Below are positions 41,405-51,764 of a DNA stretch of 64,000 nt, piece by piece (the first letter of the stretch is position 1; every line of letters starts with the position of its first letter). The stretch is from Anticarsia gemmatalis (Eukaryota; Arthropoda; Insecta; Lepidoptera; Erebidae): positions 3,100,001 to 3,164,000 of the forward strand of contig NC_134766.1 in assembly GCF_050436995.1 (NCBI RefSeq), given 5' to 3'. The notes below the pieces were generated by a model that worked only from the letters and a program-made list of their open reading frames with translations, was not told the origin of the DNA and searched no databases. A program made the position numbers and the translations under genes.

Positions 41405-41704
41405 ATCAAACATATTTTTATTGGGAACAACGTTTATTTAGCATATAAGTATCTATATAATGATATTTTAAGTAAAATTTTAACTTTTGTCAGTACAAGT
41501 CTGACAGTACCTCTCGCCCTGCCCGGGGTAGGAGGTCTCATTTGATGATTTTAACAAGTTAAAAAAAAAAGAAAAAAAAAAGGTAACATTTTGTTATCTA
41601 ATCTGTGTTTGCCTCATTAATCTCACTATCAATCACAATGTACCAGTACAATCATAGTTTTAATTATTAAATTCTTAATGTAGCATCATAAATCTAAAAG
41701 AGTT

Positions 41705-42103
41705 TTAATTATTTTCCAAATATGAAAAAAGGCTGTCCTGAGTATCAGAATTGTCGGTAGAATGGCTAGTGGAAGGACGTACACTTTCAGGTGTCGAAGT
41801 GGTAAAATATCCTTGAGCTGCCGCCACCGTGGAAGGTCTTGAGTAAACGCCCATTTCAGCCTGATAAATTATATTATTAATATGATGTTGTACTGTAGAT
41901 ATTGTTATGGGATCCATTTTTCGTATTTTATTTGCTATGTGTTCTCCGAATACCGAGGCATCGTCGCGAGCAGATGACGAAGCTGACATATTTTTTAAAA
42001 CTTGTAGAGCTTCGGCAATATCACTGTCTCCAGCAGTACCGCATCTCCTTTTCCGGGAACTAGTCGCTGTTGCATTATCTTGATGACTGTACTGCGAATG
42101 CGT
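41705..42103 (-). CDS. H8 MADF/BESS protein, exon 2
   Basis: From acceptor ATTTACAG (42104) in phase 0: HSQYSHQDNATATSSRKRRC, then a BESS-like FGEHIANKIRKMDPITISTV and a tail ending SLFSYLENN. With exon 1 the gene gives an open protein of about 247 residues. Confidence 0.87.
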   Translation of the reverse strand, partial: THSQYSHQDNATATSSRKRRCGTAGDSDIAEALQVLKNMSASSSARDDASVFGEHIANKIRKMDPITISTVQHHINNIIYQAEMGVYSRPSTVAAAQGYFTTSTPESVRPSTSHSTDNSDTQDSLFSYLENN

Positions 42104-42200
42104 CTGTAAATAGAAGTGTCTTCACTTTAGAATATGTTCTGTGACCGCGAGTAGTTAGTCTGTGATAAAATAAAGAAAATTAGGAAACATGAATACTTAC

Positions 42201-42545
42201 ATCATTCTCACTATTTACTGTGGGTAGTGGTTTATTTTTGTCTCGCAAAAAGTGCAATGCCTTGTAAGCAAACCACTTTGGTTCCTGTACATCGTCTGTG
42301 CTTGCACCAGATTTGTACAACTGTACAACTTTCTTTTTTTCCCGAAAATAATGAGAGGTTAAATTTTTTAACTTTCTCTCTACTTCGCCTTTATCAATGT
42401 TAAATACACTTGCAATTATATTCAAGGCGTCCGTTCGTTTGTTCCTATTCTTATAGTCTGCATTTCTGGGATTCCATAATATATCATTTTCATGAAATTT
42501 TTCAATTAATAGCAACACAGTTTCGTCGTCCCAATGAAACGACAT
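42201..42545 (-). CDS. H8 MADF protein, exon 1
   Basis: ATG 42545: MSFHWDDETVLLLIEKFHEN, LWNPRNADYKNRNKR, VERKLKNLTSHYFREKKKVV, EPKWFAYKALHFLRDK; donor GAT|GTAAGT at 42201. A complete MADF domain in one exon. The GC-rich H8 end lies upstream and would contain its promoter. Confidence 0.9.
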
Positions 42546-42756
42546 TTTAATTTGTTGAATATACACAAACCGCACACCACTACCGCTCGAATGCCAGGCA
42601 CGAACTGAGCCGCGTAACCCGCCGGCACACCCCGGCGGCCATGCCGGCGGTTCCTTTGTGCGGCAAAGCCGGCGGCTTTGTATGCCGCCGGGTGCACGAC
42701 GGCTTGGCCGGCGGCTTACCCGGCGGCCCTGCCGCCGGCACTGTGTGTAGGAGCCT

Positions 42757-42832
42757 TTATAAGACTTTCCTGAATAGAGAATGAATAAGTGATCCGTCAC
42801 TACTCTATGAAAGCCCGCGGGCAACTGACTGA
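42757..42832 (+). repeat. Direct repeat in the H8 right subterminal region
   Basis: Partner of 39674-39749, same orientation, with a few substitutions (CCCGCGGG for CCGGCGGG). Confidence 0.85.
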
Positions 42833-43011
42833 GTGAGTGGAGAGGGATGCCGTCGGCATCGGCATGCTGCCCCGCCGGCTTGCCCGCGCGGGCGCAAGCC
42901 GGCTGCATGATTGTACAAAATAAGGCCGGCGGGTTGGGCCGGCGATCCGTGCCGCCGTGTCAGCGGCTTTGGTGTGTAGACCGCTTTACAGCACTATATT
43001 TTATCAGTTAC

Positions 43012-43043
43012 GCGCCATTGGCATGTACATATGCCAATGGCGC
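43012..43043. repeat. Hairpin, 13-bp perfect arms
   Basis: GCGCCATTGGCAT and ATGCCAATGGCGC around 6 nt. Lies just outside the H8 right end. Confidence 0.8.
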
Positions 43044-43314
43044 GGGCAACCATCCTTTTTTTTATGATCTCTCGCTTCTGATTAGGGATGTAGCTGTATA
43101 TTATAACTTATCGAGTTTATTTATTAAGTTTATAAGAACTAGGTATCATTGTGGAGTGTTTATTTTATAATATCAAAATAATTCATAATCAGTCTTTTAT
43201 TTATTTATTTTATTTTAATCGTCAAAACAACGTCGTATATGTAATTAAATGTAAAATGTAACATGAAACTTAAAAATATATAAAAAATCAACAATTGTGT
43301 GCCAAATCAAAAAT

Positions 43315-43872
43315 CTACTGTGCTGGGCTGTGATATTTTTGAAAGCAGGGTGCAGCACACAAATTTACATTACATATCCTGCACATATATCGAGTCATCT
43401 TGCGTCTTTTTTCATTGGCACATGATTTACATCTTAGGTATTTTCCCATGATTGTGGGCATATGGTCTTTTGAATTACCTGGTAATATATGCAAGGGATT
43501 TGTCGCGCTTTCCCTATTTCTAATGGGTCTCTCTAAAACATTGCTATTGTGATAACGTTCTATTATTTGTCGAGTTACGCACAACTGAAAGTCAGCAAAT
43601 TTTAAATTTGGAGTACAGTTTATATTTTTATAACAATAATAATATGCATTTAAAAGGTGCATATCGAATATATGGAAAAATAGTTTTTTGTACCATTTTA
43701 TGGTTTTTCTTATGCACTGCAGGGATGATAGCAACATGTCGGCAGTGTCAACACTTCCCATATTTTTTGAATAATCTAAAACGGCCTTAGGCTTCATTAC
43801 TGGCAATACCGTACTTCTACAGGTTCTTGCCGATGGTTCCATGTCATTATCATGTATAATAGTTGTTAGCAC
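43315..43872 (-). pseudogene. piggyBac-like transposase P3, C-terminal third
   Basis: Open for 185 codons: MLTTIIHDNDMEPSARTCRS, MGSVDTADMLLSSLQCIRKT (catalytic-domain end with the conserved VDTAD), then the C-terminal Cys-rich zinc domain (LRCKSCANEKRRKMTRYMCR, CNVNLCAAPCFQKYH). It starts at the homologous residue where P2 stops (KDKRDV-LMLTT), but lies on the wrong side to be its simple continuation. Confidence 0.88.
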
Positions 43873-44204
43873 GTAAGGTACCCGCGGGTATTAAGGCCTA
43901 GCTAAGGGAGATTTGTAATAAAATGAAGAATATCCAATATAATCAACCAGTTTTTATAATAATCAGTCATGTACTGTTAGTTTAAACAAAAAATAGCTTC
44001 TAAAGCTTAAAACTAAAACATTATATCACTTTTAAAAAAACGCTGTCTTTAGGCCTTATTATAATAGGGTAGGGTAAAAAGGCCTATACTATAAACTATT
44101 CAAAAATCAACTTAAACTAAGTAAATTAGTATTCTTGACATCAATAATCATTAACATAAGGCAATAGAAAGCATAGTAGTCTTAATAAATTAAATAAATT
44201 GTCC

Positions 44205-44330
44205 TTATTCGCATCCATCAGGACATTGAAAATCATCAGTATATTCTGCATTCAAACCGACACATTCTTCGTGGTACCACTTGAAGCATCGCGAACATTG
44301 CCTCATTGCATCATCCATTCTATCTTCTTT
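44205..44330 (-). pseudogene. Zinc-finger (PHD-like) tail of an unknown transposase
   Basis: On the - strand MRQCSRCFKWYHEECVGLNA then DFQCPDGCE and stop at 44205. The C-C-W-x-H-x2-C-C-C spacing is that of the PHD-like finger at the end of some pogo/jerky-type (DDE_1) transposases. No further part of such a protein is seen. Confidence 0.45.
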
Positions 44331-44420
44331 TCAGGCATGGCCGTACCGATATTTTTTTTTGTGATTTATTTTTGTCGGATCGCCTTCTGACCACAATGCT
44401 CGTTTGGGAGGCATCATTAC

Positions 44421-44756
44421 TTACAAAGATTCTAACGTATGACAGTCCCTCCAACATTGGCCAACACAAAGAAATACGTTGCACTGGCTACAAACAACGC
44501 TCGTCATCGTGCGTTTGTTTGTAGCCAGGCAACGCACACACCGTGCTCTATGTTGCTTATTCTGCTTGGCTGAGGACCGCTCACCCTCTTTTTCTCTCTG
44601 CTCCGGGAAATAGTTCAGGGTTTTATCCAACCTCATAGCCGTTATACTCGTACCGTAGCTCGAGCGAGGAGCGGATGAGGTCCCGTATTTTTTGAGCAGT
44701 TCCTCAGCCAAGGCATACCTAAATTCACGGTGTGTCAATTTCTTGCCTTGGCCCAT
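44421..44756 (-). pseudogene. piggyBac-like transposase P4, C-terminal tail
   Basis: KLTHREFRYALAEELLKKYG, then the zinc domain RARCVRCLATNKRTMTSVVC and CNVFLCVGQCWRDCH. Different in sequence from P3 and P5, so a third piggyBac lineage. Open for 111 codons but only the tail is present. Confidence 0.82.
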
Positions 44757-45387
44757 GTTGGAGGTATAAATAATATATGAATTTAAAATACAAATATTTA
44801 ATAATCATTTGAAAACCTTTACATACCACTTTAAAGATAACCTCAAATGTAATGTAATGACATTTGTTTGTTTGTTATTGTTATGAATGAATGAATATCA
44901 GTGAACGAAATGAATATGGGTATTTCTCAAAATAATTGTACGTAACGAAACGGTAGTAACGAAATATTGTTACGAAATAGTCCATAGATGTAACTAAATA
45001 GTAACCATAAGGCTCGTTATACATTGGCGAAATGTTGTGAATGCTCTTCATTTATTCAATCCGAAATAATTTGTAAGTATGTGTGCAAATACTTAAGGGG
45101 CTAGAAATAAAATAAGGGAGTAATCATTCAAACTATTTTAATCTAATTATTATTATTCCAATCTTCTGACGTTATTTTAAACAAAAAAAAATTAATTAGA
45201 ATCATTGTCCATTAGCGCTTTATAAATTTCTTCCTAATCTTTATAATAATTGAATTCTTTCCGAAACACATTTGGTTTGACAATCCGTTTTTTAATCTTT
45301 GGATCACATCGCTTTGGCGCGTGAACATAATTATTTAGCGATAGAGGTTTAAGTCCTTTATAAACCACTTTCTTTTTTGTGTGTATA
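44757..45387. other. Interval left of the DD41D element
   Basis: Mostly non-coding. A - strand frame at 45192-45385 (GLKPLSLNNYVHAPKRCDPK, one internal stop) looks like protein-coding debris of unknown family. It directly abuts the TA at 45386-45387. Confidence 0.35.
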
Positions 45388-45901
45388 CAGGGTGACTGGA
45401 AATTAGTGGCGGAGCCGTTAAGGGGAGGTAGTCTAGGGTTATTCCGACAGATATCACTATGAGACCTACCGTCCTTACTTAACCCTTTCCAAGATATTCC
45501 TACTTAAAGAGTGTAACCCAAAAATTCGTCCAAAAAATTTCAAATAGTAATAAATCCTTAAAAAAAGTGATTTTGGCCTACTTTTTTTTGTTTTGCAACA
45601 AAGATATTCTAAATAAGTAATATTAATTGTAAAATTTCCGCAACTGTCATTATTTTATGCAAAAACTGCTAAACAAAAACAAAAATTTTAAAAAAATTCT
45701 TTGATGGCTGATAAAACATCAATTTTCTTTAAAAAGTCACCCTTTATTATTACGTACAAAATAATTTAAAAACTTCTACGTTTTGTTCCCTTTTAAATGA
45801 GATATTAAAATCCAAAATCGGTTAAGGAACCATCAAGATAAGACTAATAATAAAAATGAAAGAAAAAACCAGAATAAAACTTTATTGAAAAAAAAAACTG
45901 T

Positions 45902-46313
45902 TTAGAGTTCATTTTCGAAGTGTCCACCATTATTTCTAATACAAGCTCGTGCTCTTCTTACGACACCCGTTTTTACAACCCTTGAGTCTGTAAGCTCCCT
46001 TTGTATTTCCTGCGCTGCGTGGATTATCCTGTTGCGCAAATCTTCAACGTTTGGTACAGGGACGTCAGTGGCATAAACTAAAGTTTTCATTCGACCCCAC
46101 ACGAAGAAGTCCATGGGTGTGAGGTCGGGGCTACGTGCCGGCCATGGTATTGGACCACCTCTACCTATCCATCGGTCGGGAAAGTTTTGGTCTAGCCAAC
46201 TTCTCACAGCTAGCCTAAAATGCGCCGGACAGCCATCATGCATGAATATCATGTTTCGCCTCGTTTCTAGCGGCACATCTTCCATTAACCCGGCGTGAAT
46301 GAGGTAAGAAATT
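45902..46313 (-). pseudogene. DD41D transposase, C-terminal part
   Basis: Reads SYLIHAGLMEDVPLETRRNM, the second catalytic Asp in FMHDGCPAHF, and the third in WPARSPDLTPMDFFVWG; 41 residues lie between them, the spacing of the DD41D (rosa-type) mariners. It ends NNGGHFENEL at 45902, inside the left TIR zone. It joins the part at 48009-48532 once the piggyBac insertion is disregarded. Confidence 0.92.
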
Positions 46314-46679
46314 GTGACACTGGCTATGAGGTGGGTGTCAAATACCCAATATTTTGGTTACATATTTTTAAAATATAACTGTGTAACTAGCATTTTTAAT
46401 GAGTATATAGTAATAATAGGGACCCTATTATTCAACAAAATAATAATAAAAAAATATGTATTTATTAAAAAGTTTTATTTATTGTTAAAATAACAATGTT
46501 TCTAAATATTTAATGAAAAAATACAAGTTTCAGTAGTTTAATCTCTGTACGCATAAAAATCTAACAAAATTCCAACTTCTTTGGTAAATCAACATAATAA
46601 TAGTATCTTCTAATAATTACAGCTAAAAAAGGAACTGAGAAGTCTTATGAGATCATATAACACAGCGCTAAAGTTACAT

Positions 46680-47291
46680 CTACAAATCGTTACAATGTCC
46701 GCATACCAAATTCGCGTGTTCCATGCATATCGGCTTTTCGCATTTTGAACAGCAGTGTTTTGTTTTTCTATCTCTTTTCTGAGTACAATCACCACATCTA
46801 ACATATTTTCCGATCATTTTTTTGGGAACTGATGGAGAAGGTTCCCCTAAGTGATCAGCAATCCGCTTTCGTGTTTCCTTTGGAAGACGAACATTCTGTT
46901 GTCTGTTGCGAAGATAATCTTTTATTAGGTTCAAACCTAAATTACGAATATAGTCGCGGCGCTTCATGCGTTTTTTGTCTCCTATGTTATTTTCTCTGTA
47001 GATTATAATACCATTTATAGCAGCCATATTGAGTAAACCATAAAATATCGTCATCGGCCACCGTTTGCTATTGCGTGAAACATCGTAAGTAGCGCTCAAC
47101 TCATCTGCAAAATCGACTCCGGCTTTGGTTTTATTATAAAAAGTAATCATTTCGGGTTTTCTTTTATCACCTGTAGATTCGTCTATATTTTTGTCATGGT
47201 GTAAAGTTGACATAACCAGCACAACCTTTTTTTTTTTTTGGTACATAGGACACCAAAGTAATATTGTTCTGAAACCCAAATCGAGAGCCAT
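46680..47291 (-). pseudogene. P5 piggyBac transposase, C-terminal part
   Basis: VMSTLHHDKNIDESTGDKRK, MITFYNKTKAGVDFADELSA (last conserved Asp block), KRWPMTIFYGLLNMAAING, then the zinc domain IGKYVRCGDCTQKRDRKTKH and CCSKCEKPICMEH. Open for about 180 codons. The first half of the DDE domain is missing. Confidence 0.9.
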
Positions 47292-47338
47292 TTACTTCTG
47301 TTCCCTTTTTGAAAATCTCAGGCACACTTGTTTTGTTT

Positions 47339-47704
47339 TTACGGACGACTCCATGTTTCTATTTCTGTTTTAGCAAGTTTTGCAGTACCTTTGACGCCTG
47401 GAGCATTGGTAATTATATTTTCAGACCTAACTCGAACGCTTTGTCTAGGACAATCTTTTGACCATTTGGTACCATCTTTGGATATATAAAAAGTTTCACG
47501 TACCTCAGATGATTGACTAGAGTCCGCGAGCAGAGATTCTGGCGCTTCTAAACAATCTACTATACCCTCTTGCTCCGAATCACTTTCTTCACTTCTTTGA
47601 GAAACGTTGTCAATTTCTTCTTCACTCTCGGAGTCACAGGAACTAGCACTTGAGCAGTTTTCTAATAATTCTTGTAGCCGACGTTCTTTTTCTTCATAAG
47701 ACAT
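47339..47704 (-). pseudogene. P5 piggyBac transposase, N-terminal part
   Basis: MSYEEKERRLQELLENCSSA from ATG 47704, strongly acidic (SESEEEIDNVSQRSEESDSE), then FYISKDGTKWSKDCPRQSVR, a motif typical of the start of the piggyBac conserved region, and stop at 47339. About 50 bp later the C-terminal part follows in another frame. Confidence 0.87.
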
Positions 47705-48008
47705 GTTGATAAATCTAAAAATGAATAACAATGAATGTACTACATTTTCAAAGAAATTACAAACTTACTGTTAATTCAAATATGTGACACCAACTACAAG
47801 GTCGGGTATGACATACCCCAGCAACGTTTGCGCTCGTGTATCTCCACACGCCGTCGGCGCAACACTGAACTCGATGCCGCACCACGTCCCCCGCACGTTT
47901 ACCGCCAGCTACTGTAACGGCGCGACTCGCATAGCAACAATAACATTAAATAATTTGCGTTTTAAAACTTCGCGGGTATGATATACCCCACCTCACGCAC
48001 TCGGTTAA

Positions 48009-48532
48009 TTCAAAAAATACATTCCTCAGTAAATTTTCATATTCAACCCCATCGAGGTTTTGTGGTAGAAAATGTGGTCCAATTAAGCGGTTATTAATTA
48101 TACCCATCCACACATTTAAATTAAACCTTCTCTGTGAACCTTTTTGTCTTTTTAGGTGTGGATTACCCATGGCTCGTTCACTCCAGTAATGAGCATTATG
48201 ATAATTCGTAATGCCGTCCTTATCAAACTTGGACTCGTCAGTCCATAAAATTTTTCTGAGATAATTCCTATCTTCAACGTCCGCATTTATTAAAAATCTG
48301 CAAAACTGCACTCTTCTTAATGGGTCCCCTTCTTCTATGGCCTGAACAGGCTGAACAGGTGTGTAATGGTAAGGATGGAGGTCATTTTCGTGAAGAGTGT
48401 ACCACACCTTCCATTGAGAGCGTCCCATGCGGCGAGCTATCATTCGTGTAGACAGCGTAGGGTCTCTTTGGAAATAATTTAAAATTTCCTCTTCGTCGTC
48501 CCTGACATCCAGTCGAGGTCTACCTGCATCAC
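48009..48532 (-). CDS. DD41D transposase, middle exon
   Basis: After acceptor TTTTTAG|GTGATGCAG (48532): GDAGRPRLDVRDDEEEILNY, second helix-turn-helix (STRMIARRMGRSQWKVWYTL), first catalytic Asp in RKILWTDESKFDKDG, and HYWSERAMGNPH. It runs to FFEL, where piggyBac P5 is inserted at TTAA. Confidence 0.92.
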
Positions 48533-48593
48533 CTAAAAACAAAAAAGTTTTTTTAATTAAGTATTACTACCATCACTATTGTTTAGGTTGGTG

Positions 48594-48838
48594 TGGCTCC
48601 GCGCAAAGACTCACGTCGGTTGGACCATAACATAAATCACTTCTCTTGTATGCGTCTGTCAACATAGTGCAATGAGCGTCGATCGACTTTGACAAAAAAT
48701 AGTAAACAATAATAGCGCGCTTCACTACAACTTGTTGACGTCACTCATAAGACGCGTAAGTGCGAGAGAGGAAGTGATATCCGTTATTTTACTTGTATGA
48801 TTTATGGCACCCATCTCTGCGAGTCTTTGCACTGACTA
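48594..48838. repeat. Inverted-repeat segment in the DD41D intron
   Basis: GCAAAGACTC (48603-48612) pairs with GAGTCTTTGC (48821-48830), and shorter matches (CATAAATCA, CACTTC) continue inward, giving arms of about 50 bp with mismatches. Possibly a small MITE. Confidence 0.55.
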
Positions 48839-49108
48839 ATTTGGACAGCGACATTTGTTTTGCAATCTTACAATTGAAAGGACACGTTAATAAGAATGAT
48901 AGGAAAGGTTTATTTTTATGCTGGACAATTATCGAAAGCGCTAGAACAAAACATTTTTATAGCGCATGTATGGAAACTAGCGGCGGCGCAGTAATGTAGA
49001 GCGGCCTGTACAGGAAGGAACTACATTTTGTATGGAGAAATCTCTGGTTTGAACATGCTTTAATATTAATTACTTTCTCTTACCTTGGTATCTTACGACG
49101 GTGTTCTC

Positions 49109-49285
49109 TCAGGTATTCTCTCGCACCCGCCGGAAGGTTCGAGAGAATACGCGGGCATCAGGCAGTCGGCGATTAGGGAATACTTCGCCATATTCACGAG
49201 CTTGTTCAGCATTTCCTCTGGCAGCTCCGTAATAAAAAAGAATATCTGCGTATTCTTCGTTACTAAACGATGTTCTTCCTGCCAT
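49109..49285 (-). pseudogene. DD41D transposase, first exon
   Basis: ATG 49285: MAGRTSFSNEEYADILFYYG, NAEQAREYGEVFPNRRLPDA, VFSRTFRRVREN. This is the N-terminal helix-turn-helix found in DD41D-type insect mariners. Close to the expected donor (GTC|GTAAGA at about 49095) a partial tandem duplication (GAGAATACCT/GAGAGAACAC) introduces a TGA, so the exon end is damaged. Confidence 0.85.
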
Positions 49286-49990
49286 TATTGGTCCGATAAA
49301 CCACACAGCCAAATCGTAAGGAGTCACAGAAAACAGGGCACAGTCCAAGTTGTCGGGAAGAGAATCAAATACAAAAGTCCAGGAAAAAGCCAAGTCGTTA
49401 GAAAAATCAAAACTGAGAAAAAGTAAGCACATCCGAACACAGTAAACCGTAAGAGCGGACTGAGCAAGAGGGAGGGGCAAGCTCGACTCGTGCGCGTCGA
49501 CCGAGTCCTTTGTTCTCAGAACAAAGGGCTCTACACGGGATCGACGGGTTTTTTTCCATTGACCATATCTTCATTGTTCCTCAACCGATTTTGGACTTTA
49601 ATATCTAGTTCGAAAGGGAACAAAACGTAGAAGTTTTTTAATTATTTTGTACGTAATAATAAAGGGTGACTTTTTAAAGAAAATTGATGTTTTATCAGCC
49701 ATCAAAGAATTTTTTGCATAAAATAATGACAGTTGCGGAAATTTTACAATTAATATTACTTATTTAGAATATCTTTGTTGCAAAACAAAAAAAAGTAGGC
49801 CAAAATCACTTTTTTTTAGGATTTATTACTATTTGAAATTTTTTGGACGAATTTTTGGGTTACACTCTTTAAGTAGGAATATCTTGGAAAGGGTTAAGTA
49901 AGGACGGTAGGTCTCATAGTGATATCTGTCGGAATAACCCTAGACTACCTCCCCTTAACGGCTCCGCCACTAATTTCCAGTCACCCTGTA

Positions 49991-50837
49991 TAATGGCTAG
50001 GTGATATGTGTCGATTTGATATTGAGCTTTTGCTTCCGTTAATACTAGAATGCCATTATGATTATCTATTGGCTGTATGATCGCTGTTGTTGCGGCGAGC
50101 TGGAGCACTGCCGAAGCAGGCGATGGCGTTCCTGAAACATTTTCAGGGCGCCTTAATAAGCGGAAGTGGACTCTAATTGTTTTGGCGTTTACATGCTTTC
50201 CCACGATTTCCGCGATTTGTTCTGGGTGTATACGTACTATTGTATAGGGCCCTAGGTACTTTGGTTCTAGTTTGTTGTTTCTTGCGGTTTTAGCTACCTG
50301 TTTATATACTATGTCGCCTACCTTGAACTGTGCTGTTTCTTTATCTTTGTTGATTTTTTCTATGACTTGTTGTTTTTCATTTGATAATTTGGTGTTTATT
50401 AGTTTTTGAGTGTTTTTTATGATTTGTTTGTGTTTAGTAACGTATTCTTGATAGAACTCTTTGGGGCAGTGTAGTTCTAATGGGTTTCTGCTGTCCGTGT
50501 GTCCGTATAGAAGTTCAAAGGGGGTAAAGCCCGTTGCGGAATGGATCGTGTTGTTATAGGCTATTATCGCGTATTTCATAAGGTTGGTTGATTCGTCTTT
50601 GTCTGTTAAACGCTGTATTCTAATGATTTCTGCTAGTGTGGAGTGTAATCTTTCTATTGCTGAATTAGAATTGGGGTTGTAAGGTGTGGTGAAGTGTATA
50701 TGTATATTATGGATTGCACATATGTCTGTTATTATTTCATTATCAAATTAAGAATCGGAATCCGTTGTTATCTTTTTTGGTACTCCTACTACTGAGAATA
50801 GACTTAGTAAGGCTTCGGCTATGTGTATACTAGTAGA
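49991..50837 (-). pseudogene. Errantivirus integrase C-terminus and start of Env
   Basis: The - strand encodes ALLSLFSVVGVPKKITTDSD (second Asp), one stop near 50749, SAIERLHSTLAEIIR with the Glu, YNNTIHSATGFTPFELLYGH, and the GPY/F-like LEPKYLGPYTIVRI. Continuing in the same ORF, ILVLTEAKAQYQIDTYHLAI resembles the N-terminus of errantivirus Env overlapping pol. H1 is inserted at 50838 and the DD41D element at 49988, so only this middle piece remains. It may be from the same family as the Env at 25777. Confidence 0.85.
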
Positions 50838-50929
50838 AGCTGTAAGGCCTGAAACTGACCCGTCGCGGAGACCGGAGTTACGGAGTGTCGCTAGTTCAAT
50901 TTTAACGGTGTGCATGTACAGTCGTATCC

Positions 50930-51213
50930 ATGGAGAACCTAATATATTATTACGTAGCAAAACGACGACTAGCAGAAAAGAAACGGCAGCCAATAAGCCC
51001 ATTTATTGAATCCAGGTTGCTGTGCGGGGAATTTGTTGTAAAGTTCAGTAAATTAAGAGAAAATGAAAGTTCATTTTACAAATATTTTAAAGTTACGATA
51101 CCGGTCTATGACGAATTATTTTCGAAACTGGAACCATATTTGAAGGTCAACAGTTTAAGGGTAAAACCTGCATCAGTCATATCACCAATGGAAAGGCTGG
51201 CCATTACATTGCG
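50930..51213 (+). CDS. H1 transposase exon 1 (right copy)
   Basis: Same sequence and limits as 861-1144; donor TTGCG|GTAAGT. It is spliced to 52417. Confidence 0.88.
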
Positions 51214-51764
51214 GTAAGTAAAAAAATATAATTTGTTCTTCATCATCTTTATTTTTGCTTAAGTATATAATTAACATTATTTATTTGTTCTTAATTATTT
51301 TTATAATCACAGTTTCTTACTTGTACATTATTTACTATCCTTAATTAACATTATTTCTTTGCGCTTAAATCACTTTTTTAATCACAGTTTTTTACTCGTA
51401 CATTTTTGACTATTCTTAATTAACATTATTTCTTTGCGCTAAAATCACTCTTATAATCACAGCTTTTTACTCATTATTTACTATAAAATACTACCGGGAA
51501 ATTGAAATTCAAGCGGTTTTTTGATATTTTATCTAAATTTACAACAGATATGAGATCTTATCATTCGCGATAATAATATAACGATATTATTATGATAAAT
51601 ATATATATATATACATATTAAGTAAAATATCGAGAAAATATTTATATTTGAATTTCCCGCTACCAATCGACCCATCCACCATTAAAGCATTATTAACACC
51701 AGTACCTACTAAAGCAGTCTTATTGGGTAATATTCTCGAAGTCTTCATTCTCATATGATTCTAA

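Larger units (their letters stand above)
39437..42985 (+). mobile_element. PIF/Harbinger element H8
   Basis: TIRs AGCGGTCTACACACCAAAGC at both ends (inverted), flanked by TCA on the left and TTA on the right, an imperfect TWA-type duplication. Long GC-rich (GCCGGCGG) subterminal zones follow at both sides. Transposase exons (39908-40351, 40654-41404) and MADF exons (42201-42545, 41705-42103) are convergent but not interlocked, unlike in H1, H2, H4 and H5. Confidence 0.92.
46315..48004 (-). mobile_element. piggyBac derivative P5, internally deleted
   Basis: Ends resemble each other: CACTGGCTATGAGGTGGGTG on the left and, inverted, CCGAGTGCGTGAGGTGGGGT on the right. TTAA follows on the right (48005-48008); on the left the expected TTAA reads TGAC. 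Removal makes the DD41D reading frame continuous across one TTAA. It carries the N-terminal (47339-47704) and C-terminal (46680-47291) transposase parts without the catalytic middle. Confidence 0.85.
45388..49988 (-). mobile_element. Tc1/mariner element, DD41D type, with very long TIRs
   Basis: Ends CAGGGTGACTGGAAATTAGT at 45388 and, inverted, at 49988, each bordered by TA (45386-45387, 49989-49990). The terminal repeats run inward for roughly 440 bp (left, to about 45830) and 405 bp (right, from about 49585), nearly identical apart from small indels. Inside: a three-part transposase gene, an inserted piggyBac derivative (46315-48004) and an inverted-repeat segment (48594-48838). It is inserted in errantivirus sequence. 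Confidence 0.93.

Noticed and set aside
37052..43872. P2 and P3 as the two halves of one piggyBac split by later insertions
   Set aside because: They end and begin at the same residue, but P3 lies on the wrong side of P2 for a simple insertion on the - strand; this would need an inversion or be coincidence.
43873..44200. GC palindrome GGTACCCGCGGGTA and AGGCCTA motifs as a transposon end
   Set aside because: No matching inverted end or target duplication could be found.
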